Of a DNA stretch of 64,000 bases, positions 27,306 to 36,336 are shown piece after piece. The stretch lies in NCBI GenBank assembly GCA_943370295.1, contig CALRQL020000007.1:1-64000 (forward strand), in the 5' to 3' direction. The first letter of the stretch is position 1. Every line of letters starts with the position of its first letter. The position numbers were made by a program, and so were the translations under genes. Source of the stretch: SB11 sp943370295 (GTDB taxonomy: Bacteria; Bacteroidota; Bacteroidia; UBA8524). The notes under the pieces are model-generated. The model saw nothing but the letters and a program-made list of their open reading frames with translations, was not told the DNA's origin and did not search any database.

Positions 27306-30300
27306 ATGCGTAAATTATCGCTACTCTTTTTGGGGTTATTCCTCACCTTAGTTTCTACGGCACAAAAGAGCAAAATCGACGAAGGCTGGCAACATTTTTA
27401 TAATAATAATAGTGCTAAAGCTATTGAATTATTTAAGCAAGCAACCAATGATGCGGCTACAGCTGAAGATGCACACCTTGGGCTTTGTTTTGTATACAAC
27501 GATGAAGGCTATGCTGATTATGCCTTAGAAAGCTTTCAAAGTTTTTATAAAATATCTGCAAATCCCTATCCCTACATGGATGTGTTGTGGAATACTTCAG
27601 CCGTTGCTAACGGCAGCGGTATAAAGGATAAAAAAAGGTTGAAGTTTTTGAAAAGCTTGCTGAAAGATCCTAAACTGCCCGGTGACTTAAAGGCGCGCTT
27701 GCATTCTTCATTGGGCGATCATTTTGAAGCACAAGGCGAGTTTAAAGACGCTAAAGAAGAGTTTGAACAAATAGGCTCAGTCACTAAATGGATGTGCGTG
27801 GGGTCTTTCGAAAATATTTCAGCCAGTGGATTTGATAAAGGTTACGAGCCCATTACTAATCCTCAGGCTAATGCCCAGTTTAAAAACAAGTTAGGAGCCA
27901 ATGTTAACTGGTTTACCTTGTTTGATGCTCGTTTAGACCGCTGGGTTGACCTTGAGTATTACTTTTATGCAGGCAACTCAATCATCTATTCGCAAAACTT
28001 TGTGAATTCCCCTATTGAACAAAAAGTTCAATTACGTTTTGGCGTTTCGGGCTCCATTAAAGTGTGGCTTAATGACCAATTGATTTTGAGCGAGTCTGAA
28101 GAACGCAACAATGGCTTTGATAGTTACTGGGTTGAAACTACGCTGAAAAAAGGCTATAACCGTGTTTTGATTCAAATTGGTGAAAGCGAGGCCGATAACT
28201 CTAACTTTATGATGCGTATAACCGATGCGAATGGTGAGAACATACAAGGCTTGACCTTTGAGGACAGGAATTATAAAGAGTATGATAAATCAGCCGTATC
28301 GTTTAAGGCAATCAACCCTTCTTATTTTGAGTTTTTTGAAAAGAAAGTTGAGCAAGACCCCTCGTTTGTTAACCTTGTTTTATTGGCTAAGGCATACAGT
28401 GACCGCGATATGCGCTACCAAGCCCGTAAAGTACTTAACCGCGCCCAAGAGATGGCCCCAAAAAGTAGCTACGTTGTGCTTAAGTTGATAAATGTGTATC
28501 AAAGCGAAGGGAATAGGACTGCAATTGCAAAGGCTATTGAATGGTTGAAAGAGAACGATAAGGACAATATTGTTTCGTTGGATATGTTGTACGATGAAGC
28601 GGTAGAAAATAAAAACTACGCTAAGGCCGACTCTTTGCTAAAGCGCATAGAGGCGGTAGTGGGTAGTAATGCGGAGATGGTGTATGAGAAGAAGATGGAT
28701 TTGTTTGGTGCTCAAGAGAAAAACGAGGAATTAATCGGGGTTATTGAAACAGCATATTCACGCTACCCTGATAATTACCTTTTTGTGTTTTACAAATCGT
28801 TAGTTGAGAAATCTAAAAATAACAACGCAGGCGCGATTAAGGTGCTTAAGAAGTACGCTAAAAAATACTACAACATCAGTATTTTAAAACAAATAGCTCA
28901 AATACACTTTTCAAGCGGTAGCGTTTACGAAGGGTTGGATGTATATAGACAGCTGGTGGCTGATAATCCGATAGGTGTAGGTTTGCTGTATGAGCTGGCT
29001 GATATATATGTGATAATGCAGAATTATAACGAAGCTATCAGTCTATTAAATACAACTGTAAGAATAGCCCCAACCATAAGTAAGTACTGGGAGTTAAGGG
29101 GTAAGTGCTATGCAGAAAAGAAGGATTACATATCAGCTAAGACTAATTACAAACGGGCACTTGAATTAAACCCCACTAACTTTGATGCCCGCACAAAAAG
29201 CAGAGAGTTGGAAGGATTAGAGGCCGATGTTTTTAAAAACTTTCCTGAAATTGATGTTTACAAAGCATTTAATGAGGGTGGTAGTGCAACGGACTATCCC
29301 GACGATAATAGTGCAATATTGGTAAACTCGGTTCAGCGGATGGTATATGGCGACGGGGTTTCGGAAGAAAAGCACACATTGGTGGTGAAGGTATTTAACA
29401 AAGCCGGTATTGACAGATGGAAGGAATACAGAGTACCTTATTATTCAACACAAGAGGTTACGATTGAAAAAGTGGAAGTGCTAAAAGCAAACGGCACTAA
29501 ACTTGAAGCTGAGAGAAACGGCGCTAATATCGTATTTACTAACCTTGAAGCAGGCGATGGGATACATATTACTTATAAAGTTGAGAACTACCAAACTGGT
29601 AAACTTGCCCCGCATTTTACAGATAAACACTACTTTGATTTGTTTTATCCTGTTAAATACTCATCGTACTCGTTGTTGATTGATTCAACGGTTAAGTTCC
29701 AATACAAGTTTTCAAACAAAGGCTTCCAGCCTGTTAAAAACTATGTTAAACCCTTAGCAGATACTATCGTTAAGTCTAAAGAATTATTTGTGGATGAAAA
29801 TGCTGAGCCAACCAAAACGGTTATGGACGGATACACCATGTACCAATGGGAGCGGAGAGACATACCCGCCATTAAAAGTGAATCGTATATGACTGATTTG
29901 GTGGATTATGGCGAGGTGTTGTTTATCTCATCATTCCCTGATTGGAAGTTCATATCAAACTGGTACTCTGATTTGGCTAAAACAAAAGCAAAATCTGACT
30001 TTGAGGTGAAGGAAACTGCGCAAGAGTTGTTTAAAGGTAAAGAAAATTTAAGCAAATTGGAGAAAGCTAAGCTAATTCATGAGTACATCGTTAAGAATAT
30101 TCGTTATAGCTCTGTATCGTTTCGCCAAAGCGGTCTAATCCCTCAAAAGGCATCTAAAGTTATTAATACTCGTGTGGGCGATTGTAAAGACGTATCCACC
30201 TTGTTTGTTGCACTTTGTCGTGAAGTTGGCATTGATAGTGTTCGTTTGGTGTTGATTAATACTCGTGATAATGGCCAAAAAGACCTGTTGTTGCCTTCCA

Positions 30301-31127
30301 TCGATTTCAATCACTGTATCGGTAATGTTACGATTGATGGTAAGGAATATTTTGTTGAGTTGACTTCTGAAAAAAATGGTTTTACATCACACCCCACCAT
30401 CCTTAAAAACTCGTATGCGTTAAAAGTGTATGATGAATTGGAAGGTACTAGCCAAGAACCCTCTTATTTAGCCCCGGCTACAGCAATGCCTGACAATATT
30501 ATTCGTGTTACTGATGCACAGTTTAGTGGTAAAGAGATGACGATAAACACAAAAACCACTAAATACGGCGATTGGGCCAGTGATGTGCGTCATCAATATG
30601 CCGACATACCGGAAACCGAGCGTCGTAAAAAGTTGTTGCAGAACCTAACCGGAGATAACTCAAGTATTAAGTTGAATACCTTTAAATTTAATAATTTAGA
30701 TGCCATTAGTGATTCTATTGTATATGATTACAACTACACTATAGGTAATACTGTTACCCAAATAACAGGGTTAAACATCTTTAACCTGCCATGGTCAACC
30801 AAGTTTACATCAATATCATTCCTGTCTAACGAGGAGCGAAAATATCCTGTTAAAGTTTGGGGTTACTTGCAATACAATGTTTCAGAAGAGGTGATTACCT
30901 TAACTCTTCCCGAAGGGAAAAAACTGGCAGAATTGCCCCAAAACGTTCACTTAAAATGTAATGCTGCTGATTATACAGTTACATATAAAGCAATAGGCAA
31001 CAAAATTGAGGCGAAACGCACAGTACGTATTTTGGCTGATATTGTTCCAGTGGCTGAATACAATGAATTTAAAAAGTTTTTTGAAAAGGTGGTAGAAGAA
31101 GATACCCGCCAGTTAGCATTTAAATAA
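27306..31127 (+). CDS. exported TPR protein with DUF3857 and transglutaminase-like domains
   Basis: 1273 residues with a signal peptide (1-19). The N-terminal half contains TPR helices, a beta-rich insert (about 170-320) and a second TPR block (about 370-640). DUF3857 follows (about 670-850), then a transglutaminase-like core with Cys960 in VGDCKDVSTLF and His1003 in FNHCIG. The usual third catalytic Asp position reads Glu1018 in FVELTSE. A beta-rich C-terminal domain ends the protein. Such proteins are periplasmic or surface enzymes of unknown substrate, common in Bacteroidota. It is a single-gene unit, ended by the strong hairpin at 31148-31182. Confidence 0.88.
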   Translation: MRKLSLLFLGLFLTLVSTAQKSKIDEGWQHFYNNNSAKAIELFKQATNDAATAEDAHLGLCFVYNDEGYADYALESFQSFYKISANPYPYMDVLWNTSAVANGSGIKDKKRLKFLKSLLKDPKLPGDLKARLHSSLGDHFEAQGEFKDAKEEFEQIGSVTKWMCVGSFENISASGFDKGYEPITNPQANAQFKNKLGANVNWFTLFDARLDRWVDLEYYFYAGNSIIYSQNFVNSPIEQKVQLRFGVSGSIKVWLNDQLILSESEERNNGFDSYWVETTLKKGYNRVLIQIGESEADNSNFMMRITDANGENIQGLTFEDRNYKEYDKSAVSFKAINPSYFEFFEKKVEQDPSFVNLVLLAKAYSDRDMRYQARKVLNRAQEMAPKSSYVVLKLINVYQSEGNRTAIAKAIEWLKENDKDNIVSLDMLYDEAVENKNYAKADSLLKRIEAVVGSNAEMVYEKKMDLFGAQEKNEELIGVIETAYSRYPDNYLFVFYKSLVEKSKNNNAGAIKVLKKYAKKYYNISILKQIAQIHFSSGSVYEGLDVYRQLVADNPIGVGLLYELADIYVIMQNYNEAISLLNTTVRIAPTISKYWELRGKCYAEKKDYISAKTNYKRALELNPTNFDARTKSRELEGLEADVFKNFPEIDVYKAFNEGGSATDYPDDNSAILVNSVQRMVYGDGVSEEKHTLVVKVFNKAGIDRWKEYRVPYYSTQEVTIEKVEVLKANGTKLEAERNGANIVFTNLEAGDGIHITYKVENYQTGKLAPHFTDKHYFDLFYPVKYSSYSLLIDSTVKFQYKFSNKGFQPVKNYVKPLADTIVKSKELFVDENAEPTKTVMDGYTMYQWERRDIPAIKSESYMTDLVDYGEVLFISSFPDWKFISNWYSDLAKTKAKSDFEVKETAQELFKGKENLSKLEKAKLIHEYIVKNIRYSSVSFRQSGLIPQKASKVINTRVGDCKDVSTLFVALCREVGIDSVRLVLINTRDNGQKDLLLPSIDFNHCIGNVTIDGKEYFVELTSEKNGFTSHPTILKNSYALKVYDELEGTSQEPSYLAPATAMPDNIIRVTDAQFSGKEMTINTKTTKYGDWASDVRHQYADIPETERRKKLLQNLTGDNSSIKLNTFKFNNLDAISDSIVYDYNYTIGNTVTQITGLNIFNLPWSTKFTSISFLSNEERKYPVKVWGYLQYNVSEEVITLTLPEGKKLAELPQNVHLKCNAADYTVTYKAIGNKIEAKRTVRILADIVPVAEYNEFKKFFEKVVEEDTRQLAFK

Positions 31128-31147
31128 GAATAATGTCTTTTAAATAC

Positions 31148-31182
31148 AAAAAGCCCGCCTTGCAACGCAAGGCGGGCTTTTT
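31148..31182. terminator. bidirectional intrinsic terminator
   Basis: A long perfect stem (AAAAAGCCCGCCTTGC / GCAAGGCGGGCTTTTT, loop AAC) with a T-run on one side and an A-run on the other, between convergent genes. Confidence 0.95.
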
Positions 31183-31201
31183 GTATAAGAAAGCTGCTCA
31201 A

Positions 31202-32605
31202 TTACTTCAAAATCTCGGTAGCAAGGGCGTTTAATATATCAAATGCTCTTTTTGATGAAGGAGCTTGGCAGTAAGTGCGCAATACAGGTTCGGTACCGCT
31301 GGCACGTATCATTGTCCATTCACCATTGCCTAAGTGAAATTTCCAACCGTCAATGTCTTCAACGCTCTCAATGGCAATAGCACCAAAGGCTTTGTAGTTA
31401 CCTTCTTTGCAGTTGGTAAGCACTTTTTGCTTTTGCTCTTCGCTAATGTGGTGGTCGATACGTTCCATAGCAAATGGACCTACAATGGCGTACACTTCTT
31501 CAATCAACTCATCAAGGCTTTTGCCGGTTTTTGCCATATACTCAAGCAAGGTAAAGCCCATCCATAGGCCGTCGCGCTCAGGTATGTGGCCTTTAATGGC
31601 TATACCTCCGCTTTCTTCTCCACCCACCAATACATCGTCTTCAACCATGTATTCGCAAATGTATTTAAAGCCTATTTTGGTTATAATAGCTTCTAATCCA
31701 AGATTTTTGCAAAGGTCTTTAATCTTATCAGTGCAACTGAAACTAACAGCTACTTTGCCGCCCAAGTTTTTGTGTTTTACCAAATAGTTAATGAGCAACA
31801 GGATGATATGGTGCGAATCGATAAACTTACCTTTGGCGTTATACAAACCAATGCGGTCGGCATCACCATCGGTAGCAAGACCAAAATCAATATCGCCCGC
31901 TGCTTTAATGGTTTCGCTTAGTTCAGTAAGGTTTTTATCAATCGGTTCAGGGGCTTGGCCGTCAAAACCGGGATTGTTATCGCAATGTAGGAAAGTAGCA
32001 TCCGGAAACAAGCGACGCATTACGTTTTGGCCAGCACCGTACATTGCATCGTAAGCAATCTCAATACCTGAGTTGCGTATCAAATCCAAATCAAAGTTCT
32101 TCTCAACGTGGGCAATGTATTCAGCCTCCAAGTCCACATACTCTATTAAACCTTTGGCTACATAATGTGCAACGGTTTCAGTAGGTACAGGCATTGCATC
32201 GGGTATCAGGCTTTCTACCTCATCAATCATGGCAGGAGTAGCGGGGCCGCCGTAACCTGCTTTTATCTTATATCCGTTGTAGCTGGGCGGGTTGTGGCTG
32301 GCTGTGATGATAATACCAGCCGATGCTTTGCGGCTGTTAGTACCCAACGATATCATCGGGGTGCTCACAAACTCTTTAGCTAAATATACTTTTATGCCTT
32401 TTTGTGCAAGTATTACAGCGGTGGCCTCAGCAAACATTTCGCCTGCAAAACGGCAATCGTGACCTACAACTGCACTGGCGCCGGGATAATTTTTGGTAAG
32501 CCAAAGGGCGGTAGCTTCAGCTACACGGGCTACATTATCAAGGGTGTATTCTTTGGCAATAATGGCGCGCCAGCCGTCGGTTCCAAACTTAATTTTTTCG
32601 TTCAT
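31202..32605 (-). CDS. phosphoglucomutase/phosphomannomutase family phosphohexomutase
   Basis: A 467-residue alpha-D-phosphohexomutase that moves phosphate between C1 and C6 of a hexose. The phosphoserine loop is TASHNP (Ser103), the metal loop is DGDADR, the sugar loop is GEESGG and the phosphate loop is RASGTEPVLR. All four are intact. Whether it prefers glucose, mannose or glucosamine phosphate cannot be told. It is the last gene of a tight minus-strand set: the upstream gene ends 4 bases before its start. Confidence 0.93.
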   Translation of the reverse strand: MNEKIKFGTDGWRAIIAKEYTLDNVARVAEATALWLTKNYPGASAVVGHDCRFAGEMFAEATAVILAQKGIKVYLAKEFVSTPMISLGTNSRKASAGIIITASHNPPSYNGYKIKAGYGGPATPAMIDEVESLIPDAMPVPTETVAHYVAKGLIEYVDLEAEYIAHVEKNFDLDLIRNSGIEIAYDAMYGAGQNVMRRLFPDATFLHCDNNPGFDGQAPEPIDKNLTELSETIKAAGDIDFGLATDGDADRIGLYNAKGKFIDSHHIILLLINYLVKHKNLGGKVAVSFSCTDKIKDLCKNLGLEAIITKIGFKYICEYMVEDDVLVGGEESGGIAIKGHIPERDGLWMGFTLLEYMAKTGKSLDELIEEVYAIVGPFAMERIDHHISEEQKQKVLTNCKEGNYKAFGAIAIESVEDIDGWKFHLGNGEWTMIRASGTEPVLRTYCQAPSSKRAFDILNALATEILK

Positions 32606-32609
32606 CGTA

Positions 32610-33689
32610 TTAGTCGTATTTAACGTATTCGGTTATCTGTGTCCAGAAGTAATTTTCCAACGCCCTAATATACTTGCCCGATTGCGCGGGGGGTATATCC
32701 TGCGTGTTAATTTTTTTCAACAAGTAATCAAAACTCTTAGTAGCGAGTATGGTTTTAAGGTCTTGAAAATCAACTTTCAATCGGTAATCAGTAAAGCGCT
32801 GTATGGGTATTGGCGGCAATGCAAAAGCATTAAAATAAAGTACCACGTGCAATGAGCTGCTTTGTGTTGTTGCTCCTGTTTTTTCCCAAAGCTCGGTAAC
32901 CTCGATATTGCTTACTGAAAAATTGAAATCGTGGTTCAGGTGATTAAAAATGCGAGTACCGCCGTTGTTAAAGAAAAACTCGGGGTTATCGTTTAAAAAA
33001 CTGTTGATAGTTTTGTAGAAATACTCGCTGCGGTTTGATTTTACAATCTCATACACCACCAGTTTTTGAGCAGGTAGCGCTGTTTTGCCAACTATCTTCT
33101 TCTTTTTGTTAAACGCCTTATCCTTTATCTGTAAGGCTTTTAGCAAATTATCTTTAAAAGTATTGGTGCCAAACTGCACCACATTAAAATGATAGTTGCG
33201 GCTGTACAAGGCGGTGTAAAAAGAGGTGTTGTTACCACCGTTGGCATTAGAGGCAATAATGCTGTCTTTTAGCAAAGTTGTCATTTCCTCCATATCTACA
33301 AAGCCGTATGAAACAGGCTCGCCCTTTTCGTTTTTGTTGATGAATGAAAAGCCGATAATCTCAAACTTGGTACGTTTGCGGTTACTGCTCCATATCTCAT
33401 ACAAAAACAAATCGTTGGCATTGGTAAACTGCGTATTGCTATTTTTTTCAATGCTTTGCAGGGCATCAAAACTGATGTTGATGTTTTTTGCGGGAGAATC
33501 CCAAAGGGTTACCTGCTTTTTTTGAAGCAGCCCATAAACAAGTTGGGGCACAGAGGTAACCAAATTAAACCCAAAGGTGTCTTTTTGGTCGGTTTTACCC
33601 AAATGGGTAAGTACGGGCATATCTCTGTAAGCAAAGCAACATTGCCATGCTACAATAAAAAATACAAGTATGCCCGTTCTTTTATGCAA
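32610..33689 (-). CDS. uncharacterised exported protein
   Basis: 359 residues with a signal peptide (about 1-20, ending CCFA). The body alternates predicted strands and helices with a Lys-rich stretch near the middle. The segment LWDSPAKNINISFDALQSIE, then FLYEIWSSNRKRTKFEIIGF and GEPVSYGFVD faintly recalls the layout of GldN/PorN T9SS proteins, but the likeness is weak and I do not assign it. It lies between the acyl-CoA dehydrogenase gene (7-base gap) and the phosphohexomutase gene (4-base gap), so it is co-transcribed with them. Confidence 0.75.
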   Translation of the reverse strand: MHKRTGILVFFIVAWQCCFAYRDMPVLTHLGKTDQKDTFGFNLVTSVPQLVYGLLQKKQVTLWDSPAKNINISFDALQSIEKNSNTQFTNANDLFLYEIWSSNRKRTKFEIIGFSFINKNEKGEPVSYGFVDMEEMTTLLKDSIIASNANGGNNTSFYTALYSRNYHFNVVQFGTNTFKDNLLKALQIKDKAFNKKKKIVGKTALPAQKLVVYEIVKSNRSEYFYKTINSFLNDNPEFFFNNGGTRIFNHLNHDFNFSVSNIEVTELWEKTGATTQSSSLHVVLYFNAFALPPIPIQRFTDYRLKVDFQDLKTILATKSFDYLLKKINTQDIPPAQSGKYIRALENYFWTQITEYVKYD

Positions 33690-33696
33690 TAGTGGT

Positions 33697-34914
33697 TTAT
33701 TTAAACGCTTGTATGCCGGTAATTTCGTTACCTAATATAAGCAAATGTATATCGTGTGTACCCTCGTAGGTAATTACCGACTCGAGGTTAGCCATGTGGC
33801 GCATAATAGGATATTCACCGGTAATACCCATACCGCCAAGCATTTGGCGGGCTTCGCGGGCAATGTGCAAAGCCATATCTACGTTGTTGCGTTTAGCAAG
33901 CGATATTTGGGCAGCAGTAGCTTTACCTTCATTCATCAAATTACCCAAACGCCAGCATAGTAATTGGGCTTTGGTAATTTCGGTAAGCATTTCTGCCAGT
34001 TTCTTTTGTTGCAATTGGAAACCACCGATAGGTTTGCCAAACTGCACGCGCTCTTTTGAATAACGAACGGCAGTATCATAGCAATCCATAGCAGCACCTA
34101 CCGCACCCCAGCTAATACCGTAGCGGGCACTGTTTAGGCAGGTTAGCGGGCCGCGCAAACCTTCTACCTCGGGGAATAAATTTTCTTTGGGTACTTTAAC
34201 GTTATCAAACACTAACTCACCGGTGGCACTTGCGCGCAACGACCACTTGTTATGTGTTTCAGGCGTTGTAAAGCCTTCCATACCGCGCTCTACAATGATA
34301 CCGCGTATTTTTCCGGCTTCGTTTTTAGCCCAAACTACAGCTACATCAGCAAATGGGGCATTGCTAATCCACATTTTGGCACCGTTTAGCAAGTAATGGT
34401 CGCCCATATCTTTAATATTGGTTTCCATACCGCCGGGGTTACTACCGTGGTTAGGCTCAGTAAGGCCAAAGCAGCCCATCATTTCGCCGGTGGCAAGTTT
34501 AGGAAGGTATTTACGACGGTGCTCTTCAGTACCGAATTTATAAATGGGGTACATTACCAATGAACCCTGTACTGATGCAGTACTGCGCATACCGCTATCG
34601 CCACGTTCAATTTCTTGCATCAACAAACCGTATGCGATATAATCCAAACCACCACAACCGTATTCGGCAGGCAGTTGCGGACCAAATGCACCAATTTCTC
34701 CCATACCTTTTACAATGTGGTTGGGGAAAATATTGCGTTGGGCACAATCTTCAATAATGGGGCTTATTTCGCGCTTCACCCAATCACGGGCAGTGTTTCG
34801 TATTAGTTTATGCTCTTCGGTAAGCAACTCATCAATTTCATAAAAATCAGGTGCAGTGAAAAGGTCTTGCTTATTGCTTCGTTGAATCTCGGGGTGTTCG
34901 CTAAAATTTGGCAT
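33697..34914 (-). CDS. acyl-CoA dehydrogenase, glutaryl-CoA dehydrogenase-like
   Basis: 405 residues from ATG 34914; the frame is open eight codons further to a TTG, which is less likely. It is an FAD-dependent oxidoreductase with the motifs CFGLTEPNHGSNPGGMET (FAD/substrate loop) and WISNAP, and a catalytic base Glu384 in ITYEGTHDIHLL, the position used in the glutaryl-CoA dehydrogenase group. That group oxidises and decarboxylates glutaryl-CoA in lysine and tryptophan breakdown. Substrate choice is inferred from overall likeness. It is the first gene of the three-gene minus-strand set. Confidence 0.88.
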   Translation of the reverse strand: MPNFSEHPEIQRSNKQDLFTAPDFYEIDELLTEEHKLIRNTARDWVKREISPIIEDCAQRNIFPNHIVKGMGEIGAFGPQLPAEYGCGGLDYIAYGLLMQEIERGDSGMRSTASVQGSLVMYPIYKFGTEEHRRKYLPKLATGEMMGCFGLTEPNHGSNPGGMETNIKDMGDHYLLNGAKMWISNAPFADVAVVWAKNEAGKIRGIIVERGMEGFTTPETHNKWSLRASATGELVFDNVKVPKENLFPEVEGLRGPLTCLNSARYGISWGAVGAAMDCYDTAVRYSKERVQFGKPIGGFQLQQKKLAEMLTEITKAQLLCWRLGNLMNEGKATAAQISLAKRNNVDMALHIAREARQMLGGMGITGEYPIMRHMANLESVITYEGTHDIHLLILGNEITGIQAFK

Positions 34915-35072
34915 CTCTTTACATTGAGTTTGGTGCAAAAGTAATAAAAAACAGAGGCTTTTGTTTGTAGTATGCTCATAGGTTTAACATCCTAACAGGG
35001 TATCTTCAAACAAATTGCTTTTATTTGCGTTGATTTTATAAAATTGGGATAAAGTTTTAGGAAACACTTAAT

Positions 35073-36269
35073 ATGATAGTTGCACCAATCCCTGAGAATG
35101 AGGCAGAACGCTTGAACGAACTTAAAAATCTTCAGATACTCGATTCTCCCGAAGAGCAAGATTATGATGATGTGGTGAAACTGGCGTCGGCCATTTGCAA
35201 TACCCCAATGTCGCTGGTATCGTTAGTTGATTCGCAACGACAATGGTTTAAAGCAAGGATTGGTATTGACGACCCTGAAACCAACCGAGATGTTGCATTT
35301 TGTGCCCATGCCATATTGAACGATGAATTGATGGTGGTACCTAATGCCATCGAAGATGAACGTTTTTTTGATAATCCCTATGTGATTAATAATCCCAATG
35401 TGAGGTTTTATGCAGGGATGCCGCTGGTAACCAGAAGCGGCTATAAGATAGGTACGCTGTGCGTACTTGACTCACAACCCCGTGAACTTACCGATGAGCA
35501 AAAATTTGCGCTGAGAACACTAGGAAAACAAGTGATTAATATGCTTGAACTACGGTTGAAAAACCAACGTTTAAGCAAACTAAACAGTTTGCAAAACAAG
35601 TTTTTGGCCATTATTAGTCACGATGTACGAAATCCGTTAGTATCCGTTAAATCAATGATTGATATGATGGATAGTGAAATGATTAGTGAAGAGGACTTTA
35701 AATTGTTATCAGGCCAGTTGGGAGAACATGTTTCGCATACGGTTGATTTACTAAACAATTTGATTGATTGGGGAATATCTCAAACCAAAGGGGATAAGCT
35801 GGATTTGACAATGGTAGGGGTGAGTGAAATTGTTGACAGCGAATACTCACGCATATCTCCCGTAGCTTTTGAAAAAAAGCTTGAGCTTATTAATACGGTA
35901 GATAGAGAAGGTATAGTGCTGGCAGATGCAAATATGCTGAAGTTTATTATCCGTAATTTAATAACCAATGCAGTTAAATTTACTGCACAGGGTAGCGTTA
36001 ATGTGGCCTTAGAAGATACCGAGCACGGATGGGAGCTAAGTGTGAAGGATACCGGGGTGGGTATGAGTGAAGACCGGCAAAAGAAATTATTTAATTGGGA
36101 AAACCGTTTTACCACCAATGGAACCAATAATGAAGCAGGCTCAGGACTTGGCTTATTGATGTGTAAAGAATTTGCTGAAAAGCATTTGGGAGGCATCGAC
36201 ATTCATAGTACTGAAGGTGTAGGGACTACTTTTAAAGTGGCAGTGAACACAAGATTTATGCTGGTGTAA
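35073..36269 (+). CDS. GAF-domain sensor histidine kinase (soluble)
   Basis: 398 residues, with no membrane helix. An N-terminal GAF domain (about 20-160; DVAFCAHAI, VRFYAGMPLVTRSGYKIGTL) is followed by HisKA with His183 in ISHDVRNPLVS, then HATPase_c (N box NLITNAVKFTA, DTGVGM, GSGLGLLMCKEFAEKHGG-like end). The cytosolic GAF domain probably senses a small molecule or redox state. The DVAFCAHAI form is common in GAF kinases of this phylum. No response regulator gene adjoins it, so the partner is elsewhere. Confidence 0.92.
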   Translation: MIVAPIPENEAERLNELKNLQILDSPEEQDYDDVVKLASAICNTPMSLVSLVDSQRQWFKARIGIDDPETNRDVAFCAHAILNDELMVVPNAIEDERFFDNPYVINNPNVRFYAGMPLVTRSGYKIGTLCVLDSQPRELTDEQKFALRTLGKQVINMLELRLKNQRLSKLNSLQNKFLAIISHDVRNPLVSVKSMIDMMDSEMISEEDFKLLSGQLGEHVSHTVDLLNNLIDWGISQTKGDKLDLTMVGVSEIVDSEYSRISPVAFEKKLELINTVDREGIVLADANMLKFIIRNLITNAVKFTAQGSVNVALEDTEHGWELSVKDTGVGMSEDRQKKLFNWENRFTTNGTNNEAGSGLGLLMCKEFAEKHLGGIDIHSTEGVGTTFKVAVNTRFMLV

Positions 36270-36336
36270 CACAAGCAGCAATTCATCTTTTTTCTTTACT
36301 ATTGTTCAACTTGCTGAAAAAGAGGCATTGTAAAGA

